Source of the DNA: Mariprofundaceae bacterium
GTDB taxonomy: Bacteria > Pseudomonadota > Zetaproteobacteria > Mariprofundales > Mariprofundaceae
DNA: 5,005 nucleotides
NCBI GenBank assembly: GCA_030950965.1
Contig: JAUZQP010000193.1
Coordinates: forward strand, 1 to 5,005
Reading direction: 5' to 3'
A program made the translations under genes and the position numbers. Below, piece after piece: positions 4,725 to 5,005 of the stretch. Position 1 is the first letter of the stretch, and the number at the start of each line of letters is the position of its first letter. Under the pieces are notes generated by a model, which was not told the DNA's origin, made no database searches, and was given only the letters and a program-made list of their open reading frames with translations.

Positions 4725-5005
4725 GTGAGCACCTCTTTAATTCCGCCAGAGCGAATCATTGTTTGCTCTACAGCGGGCAGTAAACGAGGCGTAATCACGG
4801 AACTAGCCGAGCTTCTTCACGCGCTTGATCCCGATCAAGTGCTTGAATCGATCATGGCGAGAGAACAGCTTGGCACGACAGGTATTGGCTATGGGGTAGC
4901 TATTCCCCATAGCCGCTTGTCGGATCTTGCGGCTCCTATTATTGCTTTGGCACGCCATCCTCAAGGTGTGGACTTTGATGCCATTGACGGTGAGCTCGTC
5001 TATCT
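4725..5005 (+). CDS. ptsN: PTS IIA-like nitrogen regulatory protein EIIA-Ntr, 5' part (runs off window)
   Basis: The first 93 codons are present and the frame is open to the end of the window. The family signature is plain: REQLGTTGIGYGVAIPHSRL (46-65) and GVDFDAIDGELV, as in PtsN proteins. H62 in the AIPHS motif is the expected phosphorylated histidine, accepting phosphate from NPr in the nitrogen-related PTS, a cytoplasmic regulatory pathway that affects potassium transport, nitrogen and stress responses. The GTG start follows an SD; an in-frame stop (the hpf TAA at 4713) limits any longer start to a CTG at 4719. The N-terminus before PPERIIV is a little shorter than in E. coli, where the same His is residue 73. 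It lies 9 bases after hpf. Confidence 0.92.
   Translation, partial: MSTSLIPPERIIVCSTAGSKRGVITELAELLHALDPDQVLESIMAREQLGTTGIGYGVAIPHSRLSDLAAPIIALARHPQGVDFDAIDGELVY

Overview
The window looks like a piece of chromosome from a gammaproteobacterium, at moderate G+C. This rests on RseC, CGFS glutaredoxin, HPF and PtsN (EIIA-Ntr) relatives of gammaproteobacterial type and on a tRNA with encoded CCA. A Thiothrix-like sulfur bacterium is possible, but that is an impression from remembered protein similarity and was not tested. All genes lie on the + strand.

Region 1 (1-3024) is a tight operon. A biotin-dependent oxaloacetate decarboxylase alpha subunit / pyruvate carboxylase B-type protein (oadA) is followed by a YciK-like short-chain dehydrogenase/reductase with a degenerate active site, then by an RseC-family membrane protein. 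Both internal junctions are ATGA start/stop overlaps. The first bases of the window allow the same kind of junction upstream of oadA. Translation along the operon is therefore probably coupled.

Region 2 (3025-3518) has no protein gene. It holds two different ~160-bp, almost wholly palindromic elements placed head to tail, each bounded by short direct repeats (CTAG and TTA). They look like non-autonomous transposable elements (MITEs). The first sits exactly at the rseC stop codon and leaves the reading frame intact. The second, with its A8/T5-flanked central hairpin, could also act as a terminator. A ~160-base stretch follows with a loose inverted repeat and a partial copy of the 5' part of the neighbouring tRNA.

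Region 3 (3519-3977) holds a CAU-anticodon tRNA, most likely tRNA-Ile2 (the lysidine-modified species). A perfect 15-bp hairpin and then grxD (monothiol CGFS glutaredoxin, Fe-S cluster trafficking) come next, with only 52 bases between tRNA and grxD.

Region 4 (3978-5005) begins with a 174-base leader rich in secondary structure. It precedes hpf, which encodes a long-form ribosome hibernation factor. ptsN (EIIA-Ntr) starts 9 bases later and is cut by the window end. The hpf leader can form mutually exclusive pairings, one of which covers the last SD base and the bases before the hpf start. Together with the two palindromic elements it is the most interesting non-coding material here. No CRISPR array, phage gene or intact transposase was seen.
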